Assembly: GCA_021852135.1 (NCBI GenBank) | Contig: JAJZOB010000046.1 | Location: 1-6,037 of the forward strand | Direction of reading: 5' to 3' | Length of the DNA: 6,037 bases | Source: Nanobdellota archaeon | GTDB taxonomy: Archaea > Nanoarchaeota > Nanoarchaeia > Parvarchaeales > Parvarchaeaceae | Shown here: positions 5,296-6,037 of the stretch, piece after piece | Layout: every line of letters begins with the position of its first letter | Position numbering within the stretch: position 1 is the first letter of the stretch | Translations under genes and position numbers: made by a program | Notes under the pieces: generated by a model | Databases searched by the model: none | What the model was told of the DNA's origin: nothing | The model's input: only the letters and a program-made list of their open reading frames with translations

Positions 5296-5991
5296 ATGTT
5301 AGGAAAAAGTGGGAGGTATTTGGGTGGATTGCTTCTATTTCTCGGATTGCTGTTCTTCACCTTGATATTCGCGGGCTTTTCCTCAGGCTTTTTATCGCAT
5401 TCATTTGCACAGAATGCAGTGTCAAAGATAGTCAACTATACTGTGCAGCAGGATGAACTCAACAACGTAATATCGAGCACAAATACTACTGGATTGACAA
5501 CAACCGTTACTTCAAAGCTTGATTCACAGATATCCTACATAAACTGCGGGATGGGCTGCTTCGCTTCCTCATTTTTGAAGGATTATACTGGGATAAGCTT
5601 GCCGTTGAACAACATTGACATCTACCACTATGAGCTTATATCTCTAGCAATAGCAATCCTTGGTCTAGTATTGATATTCTTTTCTTATAAGAAAGAAAAG
5701 AAATTTACTGCAGTAGGCAAGAACATAATTTCAATGGCAATTATATCGATAGTAATATTTTACATCCCCTTAGCGTACATCATACCGATACTGCTTTCTT
5801 TCTCTGTTTCCACCTATTCTATAAGGATACCTACTACAATATTTTCCGGCTTTGCAAGCACTTTACTGGTAATCGACATAGCGATTATAGTTGTGGGGGT
5901 TGTTTTAATGGTAATAGCAAGCATCCTTTCAAGGATAAGGAAAAACCCTGTACAGAACACAGGAACAAAGCTTATAGTTACGCAAAAGTGA
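5296..5991 (+). CDS. Four-helix membrane protein with an external CxxxC loop, unknown function
   Basis: 231 residues. Helix 1 spans about 9-30 after a short basic N-terminus. A large polar loop (31-110), rich in T, S and N, contains INCGMGCF with C84 and C88, which could form a disulfide or bind a metal. Two N-x-T sequons (N47, N63) lie in the same loop. Helices 2 (113-130), 3 (143-169) and 4 (185-212) follow, and the tail is basic and polar. Charges (KKEKK after helix 2, RIRK after helix 4) place both ends inside and the loop outside. I recognise no family. It is divergent from cysS with a 90-bp shared promoter region, so joint transcription with cysS is unlikely. Composition matches the neighbouring membrane proteins. 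Confidence 0.72.
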   Translation: MLGKSGRYLGGLLLFLGLLFFTLIFAGFSSGFLSHSFAQNAVSKIVNYTVQQDELNNVISSTNTTGLTTTVTSKLDSQISYINCGMGCFASSFLKDYTGISLPLNNIDIYHYELISLAIAILGLVLIFFSYKKEKKFTAVGKNIISMAIISIVIFYIPLAYIIPILLSFSVSTYSIRIPTTIFSGFASTLLVIDIAIIVVGVVLMVIASILSRIRKNPVQNTGTKLIVTQK

Positions 5992-5997
5992 TTTTTT
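5992..5997 (+). terminator. Possible oligo-T terminator
   Basis: Six T residues directly follow the stop codon of the 231-residue gene. Archaeal RNA polymerase can stop at short U tracts without a hairpin. The next possible start codon lies 2 bases later, so the tract may only be incidental. Confidence 0.25.
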
Positions 5998-5998
5998 G

Positions 5999-6037
5999 AT
6001 GATTAAACAGAAAGGCTTTTCGTATAGGCACAACTTA
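5999..6037 (+). CDS. Start of a possible gene running off the window
   Basis: An ATG at 5999 opens a frame that stays open to the last base and reads MIKQKGFSYRHNL (13 residues). It starts 7 bp after the upstream stop codon, as expected in a tightly packed or co-transcribed pair. The basic start followed by KGFSYR-x-NL loosely recalls archaeal Holliday-junction resolvase N-termini (KGxxxERELV), but 13 residues cannot support that name. Confidence 0.35.
   Translation, partial: MIKQKGFSYRHNL

Overview
The window is about 6 kb of AT-rich DNA that looks archaeal. Four genes have a TATA-like box centred about 24-27 nt upstream of the start codon and no clear Shine-Dalgarno sequence, which fits leaderless archaeal transcripts. 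Many proteins are small, lysine- and isoleucine-rich membrane proteins of no recognised family, and arginine is mostly AGA/AGG. A small-genome (DPANN-type) archaeon is plausible, but this is inference and the sequence does not fix the taxon.

Bases 1-794 are a graveyard of surface-glycosylation genes. A C-terminal tail of an unidentified protein runs straight into the last ~40 codons of a GDP-mannose 4,6-dehydratase. These are followed by an FkbM-type methyltransferase that has lost its N-terminal half, including the SAM-binding motif. Bases 810-1947 (minus strand) hold two overlapping membrane-protein genes of unknown function with their own promoter.

Bases 1948-3801 hold the most interesting structure. 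A bicistronic AbiEi/AbiEii (type IV toxin-antitoxin) operon has a strong inverted-repeat operator directly upstream of its TATA box. It is flanked by two same-orientation copies of the 3' end of the cysteinyl-tRNA synthetase gene. One copy is the true end of the intact cysS (minus strand, 3802-5205). The other is an orphan ~105-bp remnant at 2027-2131, about 86% identical. This is what insertion of a toxin-antitoxin cassette into the end of an essential gene would leave, with the reading frame restored by a cysS tail that came with the cassette.

Downstream of cysS and divergent from it lies a four-helix membrane protein with an extracellular CxxxC loop (5296-5991). It is followed by the first 13 codons of another possible gene at the window edge. 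No rRNA, tRNA, CRISPR array, transposase or integrase was seen.
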